The notes under the pieces are model-generated. The model saw only the letters and a program-made list of their open reading frames with translations. It made no database searches and was not told the DNA's origin. 9,539 bases of DNA from Deltaproteobacteria bacterium (GTDB lineage Bacteria > Desulfobacterota > Desulfobacteria > Desulfobacterales > JAFDHS01): the NCBI GenBank assembly GCA_019308655.1, contig JAFDHS010000047.1, forward strand, positions 1 through 9,539, read 5' to 3'. How positions within the stretch are numbered: position 1 is the first letter of the stretch; every line of letters starts with the position of its first letter. Position numbers and translations under genes: made by a program. Of the stretch, positions 1 through 7,225 are shown in pieces.

Positions 1-1
1 C

Positions 2-751
2 CCGGTAATTCCAGCCCGTTTCAATATGGTCGTGGATACAAGCCTTGCAACCGTCATCGGGCATAATGGCGTTATCATTTCAACAATCGAACACCTTATG
101 GCCGGCTTTGCAGGATTTTCAATCGACAATGCCATTGTAGAGCTTGATGCCTACGAAATGCCGATAATGGATGGAAGCGCTGATCAATTTACCCAAATGA
201 TAAGGAATGCAGGCATAAAGGAACAGACCCACCCCCGGTGTTTTTTTGTGGTCAAAGAGCCCATCGAGTTGAAAGAAGACGGGAAATCCGTGGGAGTGTA
301 TCCGTCGTCCGGTTTTAAAATAACATGCACTATAGAATATAACAATCCCCTGATCAAAAGGCAGTCTTATACAATAGATCTTTCAGAACAAGTCTTTGAA
401 AATGAAATAAGCAAAGCCAGAACATTCGGTTTTCTCCATGAAATCGAATACCTGAAACGATACGGCCTGGCCCGTGGAGGGTCATTGGAAAACGCCGTGG
501 TTATTGATAAGGATAGCGTATTAAACCCACAGGGGCTGCGCTGGCATGACGAATTTGTAAGGCATAAAATGCTCGATTGTATCGGCGATTTTTCTCTTCT
601 CGGCATGCCGATTTTGGGTCATATTGTAGCGCACAAATCCGGGCATGCCTTCAACCAGGCATTTCTTCAAAAATTTTTCGCCCAAAAAGAATCATGGGAG
701 ACCCGCTCACTTCAAGATTCTGATGATCCGGCTCGTCTGCAACCAAAATGA
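2..751 (+). CDS. lpxC: UDP-3-O-acyl-N-acetylglucosamine deacetylase (LpxC), 5'-truncated by window edge
   Basis: Zn-dependent deacetylase that commits UDP-3-O-acyl-GlcNAc to lipid A synthesis in the cytoplasm. The frame is open from base 2 and enters the window mid-protein: eight codons precede the first visible Met at 26. About 250 residues are seen against roughly 300 for the family, so about 50-60 N-terminal residues lie outside. Numbering from the Met at 26, the hallmarks are TIEHLMAG at 20-27 (zinc His23), MDGSADQF at 48-55, RHKMLDCIGD at 179-188 (zinc His180 and Asp184) and HKSGHAFNQ at 203-211 (catalytic His207). All are intact, so the enzyme should be active. The C-terminal tail after about residue 220 is polar and not conserved. 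It is followed by a 97-base gap and then the DUF4390 gene. Identification is secure; only the true start is unknown. Confidence 0.96.
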   Translation, partial: PVIPARFNMVVDTSLATVIGHNGVIISTIEHLMAGFAGFSIDNAIVELDAYEMPIMDGSADQFTQMIRNAGIKEQTHPRCFFVVKEPIELKEDGKSVGVYPSSGFKITCTIEYNNPLIKRQSYTIDLSEQVFENEISKARTFGFLHEIEYLKRYGLARGGSLENAVVIDKDSVLNPQGLRWHDEFVRHKMLDCIGDFSLLGMPILGHIVAHKSGHAFNQAFLQKFFAQKESWETRSLQDSDDPARLQPK

Positions 752-758
752 CTTGCCA

Positions 759-787
759 TTCAAGAAGGTATCCGCTATTCAGATAAT
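759..787 (+). promoter_or_regulatory. possible weak sigma-70-type promoter ahead of the DUF4390-ntrYX group
   Basis: In the 97-base gap after lpxC there is a GATAAT hexamer (782-787; 5 of 6 to TATAAT) with TTCAAG (759-764; 3 of 6 to TTGACA) 17 bases upstream. The gap is the longest intergenic space before the signalling genes, so a promoter here is plausible. The -35 match is weak and such matches are common in AT-rich DNA. No sigma-54 -24/-12 element (GG-N10-GC type) is evident in this gap. Confidence 0.22.
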
Positions 788-848
788 AAAAGTTTCGTAA
801 AACCATCTCTTTTACCCTCTTAGCCCCAAATAAATAAAATATATCGAA

Positions 849-1418
849 ATGAGATTTTTTTTGAGCAAAAAAACAGGTATTGTTCTATTTATCATTATTT
901 TTTCATTGAACAATGCAGCTTTTGCCCTGGATGCCGGGCTGACGGATATAGTCGTTACAAACACACAAGAAGATCTCCTTCTTTATTTTAAAGTTGAAGG
1001 TGCTTTTAGAGAAAAAATGGAAAAAGCTATCTTAAACGGAATACCGGCCACATTTTCATTTTTCATTAATCTTCACCGCGTTCGCAATTTTTGGATAGAC
1101 GAAAAAATTGCCGACATAAAGATAACCCACACAGTCAAATACAATAACCTGAAAAAAGAATTTGTCATAAAACGACCAGGAGAAAAGAATAGATCCTTGA
1201 CAACACAGTCTTTTGAAGAAGTACGGAATTTGATGTCTGAAATTGAGGGTTTGAAAGTTATACCTCTTAACCGGTTGCAAAAAGGCTTCCGGTATCAAAT
1301 AAGGGCCAAAGCCGAACTCAGTAAGTTGACACTTCCTCTTTATCTGCACTATGTTCTGATTTTTCTTTCTTTCTGGGACTTTGAAACCGACTGGTACACA
1401 TACGATTTTACTTTCTGA
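849..1418 (+). CDS. exported DUF4390 family protein, partner of NtrY-type kinase
   Basis: A 189-residue protein of unknown biochemical function that I assign to DUF4390 from its size, architecture, C-terminal motif and position directly before an NtrY-type kinase. Residues 1-27 form a signal peptide or anchor: basic start (RFFLSKK), hydrophobic stretch at about 10-25, and AFA-like cleavage site near 25-27. The mature part begins with a beta-rich segment (GLTDIVVTNTQEDLLLYFKV region, 30-49). It ends with the Trp/Phe-rich motif FLSFWDFETDWYTYDF (172-187), where DUF4390 proteins typically carry an FW-DFETDWY-like end. It should act in the periplasm or at the outer face of the inner membrane. The kinase start is 50 bases downstream, suggesting one transcript. 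A role as accessory or sensory partner of the kinase is inference from position only. No strong Shine-Dalgarno is seen before the ATG. Confidence 0.8.
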   Translation: MRFFLSKKTGIVLFIIIFSLNNAAFALDAGLTDIVVTNTQEDLLLYFKVEGAFREKMEKAILNGIPATFSFFINLHRVRNFWIDEKIADIKITHTVKYNNLKKEFVIKRPGEKNRSLTTQSFEEVRNLMSEIEGLKVIPLNRLQKGFRYQIRAKAELSKLTLPLYLHYVLIFLSFWDFETDWYTYDFTF

Positions 1419-1468
1419 AGTTTAGCACATCATCAGGTACTTATAATTTTTGACCTTCCTCAATTATC

Positions 1469-2866
1469 ATGCTCAAGAACAGATTAAAAAAGCCGAACCG
1501 TTTTATCTCCGAAACAAACCGTAAAAAGCGAAAGCAGGAAGGCATCATCATTGTTGCCATAATCACTATTGTCGCTCTACTGACTTTCGCTGAGATCCGA
1601 ATAATATATTTTGGAGCGGATTTTCCCATTTCCAATACAATTTTGATGTTCATTTTGATCAATATCAACTTGTTGTTGCTTATCTTGTTGATATTTCTCG
1701 TCTTTAGAAACCTGGTAAAACTCTTTTACGACCGGAAACGCAAAGTGATGGGAGCGCAACTCCGGACAAGACTTGTTGTCGCTTTTATAACTCTTACCCT
1801 TTTACCTGCAATAATACTCTTTTTCTTTTCCATCAATTTTATAACAACCAGCATCGAGTTCTGGTTTAATGTTCCTGTTGAACAGGCCCTTGAAAATTCC
1901 CTCTCTGTGGGAAGAAACTTATATCGTCATATTGGGGAGAACAATAAATTTTTTCTTGAAAGAATCGCTTACCAGATAAATGCAAAAAAATATTTAAATC
2001 GGAATAGAAAAAAATCGCTTTCTCACTATATCCGGATCAGCCAGAGAGAATTCAATCTTCATGCTGTTGAAATTTATGATTCCAATTCAAAACGCCTGAC
2101 ATATGCTACGATTCCGGAACTGGAGAAAAGGCCTTTTCCCGTTGTCTCTGAAGAAGACCTTCAAAGAAACCCGCAGTCAAAAGGAGTGAGATCGTTTTCC
2201 ATAAATACCCCGGCCGGAGAACTCAGAAAATCAATCGGAACCGTTCCTTTTGGCGTTAATCACCTGAAGGCCGAAGGCTTTGTTGTAGTAAGTTTTCTTA
2301 TTCCTCACGGTTTATCTGAAAACATGGCTTCAATTTCAAGGGGTTTTGAAGAATATCAGCAGATAAAACTTCTCAAAAAACCGATTCGGGTCTCTTATTA
2401 TATAACACTCTCAATCGTAGCACTGCTGGTTGTTTTTTGTGCCATCTGGTTTGGTTTTTACATAGCAAAATCCATCACTATTCCCATCATGAAGCTTGCC
2501 GAAGGTATCCGGAAGGTGGCTGAAGGGAATTTAAGTGTCAATATCGCCCCCAAATCTGATGATGAAATAGGCAGTCTGGTTGATTCATTCAACAAAATGA
2601 CCAGAGATCTGAGAATCGGCAGAGAACAACTGGAGCTTTCCACACGTATGCTGCGTAAACAAAATATTCAAATTCAGGAAAGACAGCAGTATATGGAAAT
2701 CGTCCTGAAAAACGTTTCTGCAGGTGTAATATCATTTGACGCTGAAGGATTTATCACCACAATCAACAAATCGGCTGAAAAAATGCTCTCGATAAGATCA
2801 GAAGATATCCTGAAAAAAAACTATAAAAAATCTGAACTTTGCCGAAGACATCATGAAAAAGCTTAG
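1469..2866 (+). CDS. NtrY-like sensor histidine kinase, N-terminal part (membrane sensor, HAMP, half PAS); frame broken
   Basis: First of two ORFs that together make an NtrY-type kinase. Visible order: basic N-terminus (1-24); transmembrane segments at about 25-47, 54-80 and 102-125; a periplasmic loop of about 180 residues (126-307); transmembrane segment at 309-333; HAMP at about 331-382 (SITIPIMKLAEGI through DEIGSLVDSFNKM); a Gln/Glu-rich helix (383-408); and the start of a PAS domain (409-452, with NVSAGVISFDAEGFITTINKSAEKML). Three early membrane spans plus a large loop are typical of NtrY rather than NtrB. After residue about 452 the sequence turns into unrelated residues and stops at 2866, halfway through the PAS domain. 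The kinase core continues in the next frame from 2829 or earlier. Removing one base from an A-run gives a single 738-residue protein, a normal NtrY length. As written, this ORF alone has no catalytic domain. Confidence 0.88.
   Translation: MLKNRLKKPNRFISETNRKKRKQEGIIIVAIITIVALLTFAEIRIIYFGADFPISNTILMFILININLLLLILLIFLVFRNLVKLFYDRKRKVMGAQLRTRLVVAFITLTLLPAIILFFFSINFITTSIEFWFNVPVEQALENSLSVGRNLYRHIGENNKFFLERIAYQINAKKYLNRNRKKSLSHYIRISQREFNLHAVEIYDSNSKRLTYATIPELEKRPFPVVSEEDLQRNPQSKGVRSFSINTPAGELRKSIGTVPFGVNHLKAEGFVVVSFLIPHGLSENMASISRGFEEYQQIKLLKKPIRVSYYITLSIVALLVVFCAIWFGFYIAKSITIPIMKLAEGIRKVAEGNLSVNIAPKSDDEIGSLVDSFNKMTRDLRIGREQLELSTRMLRKQNIQIQERQQYMEIVLKNVSAGVISFDAEGFITTINKSAEKMLSIRSEDILKKNYKKSELCRRHHEKA
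2811..2831 (+). other. frameshift site: A8 and A6 runs inside the kinase PAS domain
   Basis: Two homopolymers lie here: eight A (2813-2820) and six A (2825-2830). The upstream ORF reads frame 2 (codons at 2813, 2816, 2819). The downstream kinase reads frame 0, which is open only from 2814 because TGA occupies 2811-2813. The crossover must therefore fall between about 2813 and 2866, where the frame-2 stop lies. Deleting one A from the A6 run gives the join KKNYKNLNFAEDIM, which looks like a normal PAS helix; deleting one from A8 gives KKTIKNLNFAEDIM. This could be an assembly or sequencing indel, a real mutation, or transcriptional slippage on A8. The sequence alone cannot separate these. Confidence 0.85.
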
Positions 2867-3686
2867 CATATCATCGGACGATGCAGTTAAATTTCCTTTA
2901 AATCTTACTATCGGGGAAAGGCCTCGAAGCTTTATGGGCCACATTAATGCGCTCAAAGACGATGCAGGTCTCCACATGGGTATTGTACTGGTTTTTGATG
3001 ATCTCACGGAGCTTGAAAAGGCGCAACGTATGGCGGCATGGCGTGAAGTCGCACGAAGGATTGCCCATGAAGTAAAAAATCCTTTAACCCCCATATCTCT
3101 TTCAGCACAGCGCCTTAAACGCAAATATTCTCAAACGGTGAATGACCCCGTTTTTGAGGAGTGTACACGCACCATAATTGATCACGTGGATTTGATCCGA
3201 AATCTGGTAAACGAATTTTCAGCCTTTGCAAGATTTCCCGCAGCAAATCCAAACTCAGCGGATTTGCCCCCAATAATCGAAGAGAGCGTTGCGCTTTACA
3301 GAGAAGGACATCCGAGTATCACTTTTGAAATAAGGATATCAGACGATATTCCAAGGCTTAATCTTGATCGGCAGCAGATAAAGCAAGCAATGATTAATCT
3401 GATTGACAATGCTATAGCATCAATTAAAAATAAGGGTAAAATTTTTATAACCTTAACCCATGATCCAATTTTAAAAAAGGTCAGGCTTGAAGTGGCTGAC
3501 ACCGGAGAAGGTATTTCTGCTGAAGAAAAAACACGCCTCTTCGTACCCTATTTTTCAACAAAAAAAAGCGGCATGGGCTTAGGGCTTACTATTGTAAGTA
3601 CAATTATTTCCGATCATAATGGAATGATACAGGTACAAGATAATCATCCAAGGGGAGCAAAATTTGTTATAGAGCTGCCTGTTTGA
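2853..3686 (+). CDS. NtrY-like sensor histidine kinase, C-terminal part (half PAS, HisKA, HATPase); continues 1469-2866
   Basis: Catalytic half of the NtrY-type kinase. Counting from the Met at 2853: the remaining PAS strands (20-52, ending VLVFDDLTELEKAQRM); HisKA with WREVARRIAHEVKNPLTP (63-80), phosphoacceptor His72; the N box QAMINLIDNAIAS (178-190, Asn186); the G1 box ADTGEG (215-220); the F box LFVPYFSTK (229-237); and the G2 box SGMGLGLTIVS (239-249). All autokinase motifs are intact. The 2853 ATG is merely the first Met in this frame. It has no convincing ribosome binding site and overlaps the upstream ORF by 14 bases, and the homologous protein begins 1.4 kb earlier. Translational coupling as a separate soluble kinase is possible but would start inside a PAS domain. 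The response regulator starts 59 bases downstream, so phosphotransfer to it is expected. Confidence 0.9.
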   Translation: MKKLSISSDDAVKFPLNLTIGERPRSFMGHINALKDDAGLHMGIVLVFDDLTELEKAQRMAAWREVARRIAHEVKNPLTPISLSAQRLKRKYSQTVNDPVFEECTRTIIDHVDLIRNLVNEFSAFARFPAANPNSADLPPIIEESVALYREGHPSITFEIRISDDIPRLNLDRQQIKQAMINLIDNAIASIKNKGKIFITLTHDPILKKVRLEVADTGEGISAEEKTRLFVPYFSTKKSGMGLGLTIVSTIISDHNGMIQVQDNHPRGAKFVIELPV

Positions 3687-3745
3687 TTGGTCGGAAACAC
3701 AGACAAAATAAATTTATCAAACTTTAACTGAAAAAAGAATATCAT

Positions 3746-5089
3746 ATGTTTCCAACTATTTTGATTGTTGATGACGAACCTTCCATACTGCAGATATTGA
3801 AGTGTATGCTTGCTGATGAAAACTTTGAAGTCATAACGGCATCCAATGGATACGAAGCACTTAAAATAATTGAAGCGGAATCTCCTGATCTTGTCCTGCT
3901 TGATATATGGCTGCCTGGTATTGACGGAATTGAAACCTTAAAGGAGATTAAAAAAAATACTCCCTATATACCGGTGATCATGATTACCGGTCATGGGACA
4001 ATCGAAACGGCAGTAAGTGCCACAAAGTTTGGTGCATACGACTTTATTGAAAAACCGCTCTCAATTGACAAGATAATTATGTCGATTAACAATGCGCTTA
4101 ACTTCAGGAGGCTTGAAGAGGAAAACAAATATCTGCGAAAAAAAACCATAGAAAAAAACATGATAAGCGGTAACAGTCCTGCTGTTGCAGCACTGAAAAA
4201 ACAGATCGCCGCTGCGGCTCCAACAGATGCATGGGTTCTGATTACGGGAAAAAACGGGACGGGCAAGGAGTTGGTAGCCCGGACCATACACTATTTAAGC
4301 AACAGGGCGGAACAACCGCTGATTGACGTCAATTGCGCAGCCATCCCTGAAGAATTGATGGAAAACGAACTGTTTGGTTATGAAAAAGGTGCATTTGCCG
4401 GAGCAACCACAAAAAGCATAGGCAAATTTGAACTGGCAAATAATGGGACTCTCTTTTTGGACGAAGTTGGAGACATGGACTTAAAAACTCAGGCCAAAAT
4501 TCTTCGAGTACTTCAGGAACAGCAAATCCAGAGAGTAGGTGGAATCAGAACCTTAACTATAAATGTCAGGATAATTGCTGCAAGCAACAAAGACCTTGAA
4601 AAGGAGATTGTAAAGGGAAACTTCAGAGAAGATCTTTATTTCCGACTGAATGTCATACCGATTGAAGTCCCTTCGCTCAGGGATCGTTTTGAAGATATTC
4701 CAATCCTTGTTGAAACGTTTCTTAATAAATGCACAAAACAGTGTCGCAGAAAAAAAATAACCGAAGATGCACTTGAATTGTTATCCCGCTATTCATGGCC
4801 GGGAAATGTCAGGGAATTGAAAAATCTTGTGGAACGACTGATTATAATGGTACAAGGTGACATTATTGATGTTTCCGATATACCTGCGCCATATAATCCG
4901 GATTTTCATGAAGAGATGGTGCCGACCGGCTTGGGATTGTATTCAATCAATCACCTGAAAAATGCCCAAAAAGCGTTTGAAAAAGAATTTATAAGAAGAA
5001 AACTCCTGGAGAATGAAAACAATATCAAAAAAACAGCGGAAATAATAGGCGTGGATCAGAGCTACCTGCGAAAAAAATTGAATTTTTGA
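3746..5089 (+). CDS. NtrX-like sigma-54-type response regulator (REC-AAA+-Fis HTH) with GAFAGA loop
   Basis: Cytoplasmic 447-residue response regulator, most likely phosphorylated by the adjacent kinase. REC domain 4-120: acidic pair Asp9/Asp10, phosphoacceptor Asp53 in LVLLDIWLPG, Thr81 in MITGHG, Lys103 in IEKPLS. AAA+ domain about 139-370: Walker A GKNGTGKE (168-175), Walker B GTLFLDEVGDM (234-244), sensor and arginine-finger region NFREDLYFRLNVIP (292-305), and WPGNVREL (351-358). C-terminal Fis-type helix-turn-helix about 405-447 (NNIKKTAEIIGVDQSYLRKKL). The sigma-54 contact loop, normally GAFTGA, reads GAFAGA at 215-220. The Thr normally needed to engage sigma-54 is Ala218 (codon GCC at 4397-4399). 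ATP-binding motifs are intact. It is NtrX-like rather than NtrC by its partner kinase and C-terminus. Its target genes cannot be told from this window. Confidence 0.92.
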   Translation: MFPTILIVDDEPSILQILKCMLADENFEVITASNGYEALKIIEAESPDLVLLDIWLPGIDGIETLKEIKKNTPYIPVIMITGHGTIETAVSATKFGAYDFIEKPLSIDKIIMSINNALNFRRLEEENKYLRKKTIEKNMISGNSPAVAALKKQIAAAAPTDAWVLITGKNGTGKELVARTIHYLSNRAEQPLIDVNCAAIPEELMENELFGYEKGAFAGATTKSIGKFELANNGTLFLDEVGDMDLKTQAKILRVLQEQQIQRVGGIRTLTINVRIIAASNKDLEKEIVKGNFREDLYFRLNVIPIEVPSLRDRFEDIPILVETFLNKCTKQCRRKKITEDALELLSRYSWPGNVRELKNLVERLIIMVQGDIIDVSDIPAPYNPDFHEEMVPTGLGLYSINHLKNAQKAFEKEFIRRKLLENENNIKKTAEIIGVDQSYLRKKLNF

Positions 5090-5113
5090 TCCTGATCCGG
5101 ATAAACAGGAAAA

Positions 5114-5149
5114 ATGAAAAGTGAGCTAAATTTAAAAATATGGGCTTGA
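5114..5149 (+). other. possible 11-codon upstream ORF overlapping the rsmD start
   Basis: An ATG at 5114, preceded by AGGA (5107-5110), opens MKSELNLKIWA and stops with TGA at 5147-5149, ten bases into rsmD in another frame. rsmD itself has no clear Shine-Dalgarno, only an A-rich run, so termination here could feed ribosomes to the 5140 ATG. The spacing from AGGA to the ATG is short (3 bases) and the peptide is tiny, so this may be chance. Confidence 0.15.
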
Positions 5150-5697
5150 GAATAATCGGCGGAAACTTTAAAGGAAGAAAACTATGTTCGGTTTCCGGCA
5201 TGATAACAAGGCCGACTGCCGATAGATTACGAGAATCGATATTTAATATCCTCTCTTTCAGGATCCGGGGAACTGTTGTCCTGGACCTGTTTGCAGGAAC
5301 CGGAGCCTTTGGCATCGAAGCTTTAAGCCGGGGGGCTGAATATGTTGTTTTTATCGATCGATATCAACATGCAATCTCTGCAATAGAAAAAAACATACGA
5401 TCATGTGGAATAAATAATAAAGCCAAAAGCATTAAATGGGATATAATAAAAAATTTAAATTGCATAAAATCACCTCAACCGCTCTTTAATCTTGTGTTTA
5501 TGGACCCGCCGTACAACAAGAACATGATTGGGCGGACCCTTTGCAATCTTCATCTCAGCAACTGTCTTGAAAAAAAGGCCTTTATTGTTGTTGAACACTC
5601 CCTATCAGAACCGATCCCTGAAAATCTTCCGGAATTTGAACTTGTGGACCATAGAAAATATGGTAAGACCCTTGTTTCATTTTTAAATTATATATGA
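5140..5697 (+). CDS. rsmD: 16S rRNA (guanine(966)-N(2))-methyltransferase RsmD
   Basis: SAM-dependent methyltransferase that modifies G966 of 16S rRNA (E. coli numbering) during small-subunit maturation, in the cytoplasm. The 185-residue length is typical. The protein opens with the family signature LRIIGGNFKGRKL (3-15), then RPTADRLRESIFNIL (24-38). The SAM-binding glycine loop is VLDLFAGTGAFGIEALSRGA (47-66), with acidic Asp73 at the end of the next strand (VFIDR). The catalytic DPPY motif is at 122-125 (LVFMDPPYN). The ATG at 5140 puts the LRIIGG signature right at the N-terminus, as in homologues. It begins 50 bases after the ntrX-like gene and is followed 48 bases later by coaD, an arrangement seen in many bacteria. 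All key residues are present. Confidence 0.95.
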   Translation: MGLRIIGGNFKGRKLCSVSGMITRPTADRLRESIFNILSFRIRGTVVLDLFAGTGAFGIEALSRGAEYVVFIDRYQHAISAIEKNIRSCGINNKAKSIKWDIIKNLNCIKSPQPLFNLVFMDPPYNKNMIGRTLCNLHLSNCLEKKAFIVVEHSLSEPIPENLPEFELVDHRKYGKTLVSFLNYI

Positions 5698-5745
5698 TAC
5701 AGATAAAGTCTTTAAACGCCATAAAACAATCACCACAAGGCCAAA

Positions 5746-6249
5746 ATGCAGCAGAGCGCAGAACAAAAAATTGCCGTATATCCTGGATCGTTTGATCCTG
5801 TTACCAACGGTCATCTGGATATTATCGAACGCGGCCTGAAACTCTTTGACAAACTAATTGTGACCATAATGTTTAATCCTTCCAAAAAGTCACTCTTTAC
5901 TGTTGAAGAACGCCTGGAACTTCTTGAAAAAAGTTTAGAAAAATTTTCAAATATAGAAATAGACTCTTTCAGCGGTCTTCTGGTAGATTATGCTGCCAAA
6001 CAAAAAGCCCGGGCGATATTGCGTGGAATGAGAGCCATATCCGATTTTGAGTATGAGTTTCAGATGGCGCTTATGAACCGTCGATTAAACCGGGAAATTC
6101 AAACCGTTTTTCTTATAACGGGAACCCAATGGATTTTCACCAGTTCATCTATAATCAAAGAAGCGGCCCGTTTTGGAGGTAATATCTCAAGCATGGTACC
6201 CCCCGCGGTCAACGAAAAATTAAAAAAAAAATTAAGTACATTTTATTAA
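5746..6249 (+). CDS. coaD: pantetheine-phosphate adenylyltransferase (CoaD)
   Basis: Transfers AMP from ATP to 4'-phosphopantetheine to form dephospho-CoA, the penultimate step of coenzyme A synthesis. The 167-residue protein shows the nucleotidyltransferase signature AVYPGSFDPVTNGHLDI (10-26), with the T-x-G-H nucleotide-binding motif at 20-23. It also has the loop ARAILRGMRAISDFEYEFQMA (88-108) and the second nucleotidyltransferase signature SSSIIKEAARFGG (133-145). The family's ATP-site arginine is Arg93 in ILRGMR. In E. coli CoaD the second signature is preceded by WSFISSS; here it is WIFTSSS (129-135), a mild variant. The ATG at 5746 has AAGG about five bases upstream and gives a normal N-terminus. 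It probably shares a transcript with rsmD. The LysR gene begins 30 bases after its stop. Confidence 0.96.
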   Translation: MQQSAEQKIAVYPGSFDPVTNGHLDIIERGLKLFDKLIVTIMFNPSKKSLFTVEERLELLEKSLEKFSNIEIDSFSGLLVDYAAKQKARAILRGMRAISDFEYEFQMALMNRRLNREIQTVFLITGTQWIFTSSSIIKEAARFGGNISSMVPPAVNEKLKKKLSTFY

Positions 6250-6279
6250 CCGATATTTGGTTGATCAATTCAAACTGAA

Positions 6280-7179
6280 ATGGACCTTTGGCAACTCAAT
6301 ATTTTCTACAAAGTCGTTGAACTTAAAAGCTTTTCAAAGGCCGGGAAAGCGGTTCATCTATCACAACCCACCATCAGCAGTCACATCAAAGACTTGGAAC
6401 GCCACTTTGAATGCCGCCTTATTGACCGTCTCGGCAGAGAAGCTATTCCAACAAAAGCAGGCGAACTCCTTTATCAATACGCCTGCAGGCTTATAGCACT
6501 ACGGGATGAAACCGAAACCGCACTGGCTAATTTTCACGGAAAGATCAAAGGCCGGCTGGTTATCGGTGGAAGTACGATTCCAGGCGGATACATCCTTCCG
6601 AAAATTATCGGCGCTTTCACAAAAAAATATCCGGAAGTCCAAGTTTCGCTTACTATCGGAGACACTGAAAAAATAATACGCAACGCCCTTTCCGGTGTTC
6701 TGGAACTCGGTATCGTGGGAGCCAAGACACCTGAAAAAAAGGCTTTCCAGGAAAAACTGATAGAAGATGAAATGCGCCTTATCGTCCCTGCAGACCACAA
6801 GTGGGCCGGGAAAAAAAGTATAAATTTCAAAATGCTCTCCAAAGAACCGTTTGTCGTTCGTGAACGGGGATCAGGAACTTTAAAATCAATTCAGCTCAGC
6901 CTTTCTCAAAAAGGGTGGAGTACGGACAGCCTTAAGATTATAGCGGAAATGGGGAGTACGGCAGCGGTCAGCCAGGCAATAAAAAGCAAGGCAGGAGTTT
7001 CTATTCTTTCCACCATAGCCGTGGCGGAAGAGTTACAGATCGGCTCCTTAAAGGCCATAACTATTGAAGATTTAGATCTCAAAAGAAGCTTTTATCTGAC
7101 CAGGCATAAATGTCGCACTCAGTCTCCATTGTGCTTAGAATTTATAAGATTTCTAAAAAAAGAAATGATAAATTACTAA
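6280..7179 (+). CDS. LysR family transcriptional regulator, selenium-metabolism-associated type
   Basis: A 299-residue LysR regulator. The winged helix-turn-helix occupies about 1-60 (LWQLNIFYKVVELKSFSKAG, then LSQPTISSHIKDLER at 27-41, FECRLIDRLGR, PTKAGELLYQYA). A linker helix (65-87) leads to a periplasmic-binding-protein-like effector domain (90-297). Inside this, STIPGGYILP (98-107), LELGIVGAK (141-149), ERGSGT (195-200) and AEMGSTAAVSQAIKSKAGVSILS (222-244) resemble, from memory, the group named selenium-metabolism-associated LysR regulators of anaerobes. That subgroup label is less certain than LysR itself. The usual selD/yedF neighbours are not in this window. It sits 30 bases behind coaD on the same strand, so it may be transcribed with it, unlike classic divergently placed LysR genes. 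A perfect 8-base palindrome, TTGATCAA (6261-6268), lies 11 bases before the start. Confidence 0.9.
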   Translation: MDLWQLNIFYKVVELKSFSKAGKAVHLSQPTISSHIKDLERHFECRLIDRLGREAIPTKAGELLYQYACRLIALRDETETALANFHGKIKGRLVIGGSTIPGGYILPKIIGAFTKKYPEVQVSLTIGDTEKIIRNALSGVLELGIVGAKTPEKKAFQEKLIEDEMRLIVPADHKWAGKKSINFKMLSKEPFVVRERGSGTLKSIQLSLSQKGWSTDSLKIIAEMGSTAAVSQAIKSKAGVSILSTIAVAEELQIGSLKAITIEDLDLKRSFYLTRHKCRTQSPLCLEFIRFLKKEMINY

Positions 7180-7225
7180 TCAACGATCCATAAATTATGC
7201 CAAAAAAGTAAAAAAACCGGATACC

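Noticed and set aside
2815..2821. A AAA AAC slippery heptamer, exactly in the kinase's upstream frame, as a programmed -1 frameshift site
   Set aside because: A -1 slip here leads to CTA then TAA at once (2821-2826). Reaching the downstream kinase frame needs +1 or -2, so this heptamer does not join the two halves.
5090..5139. Rho-independent terminators in intergenic gaps (after the ntrX-like gene and elsewhere)
   Set aside because: None of the gaps shows a GC-rich stem followed by a T-run. The genes appear to be transcribed in continuous units, or to end by other means.
6261..6268. TTGATCAA palindrome before the LysR gene as an autoregulatory operator
   Set aside because: Only eight bases, with no extension of the symmetry and no clear T-N11-A LysR box; too short to call.
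6257..6496. 79-residue + strand frame overlapping coaD's end and the LysR start
   Set aside because: It is the shadow of the LysR HTH region in another frame and shows no conserved features.
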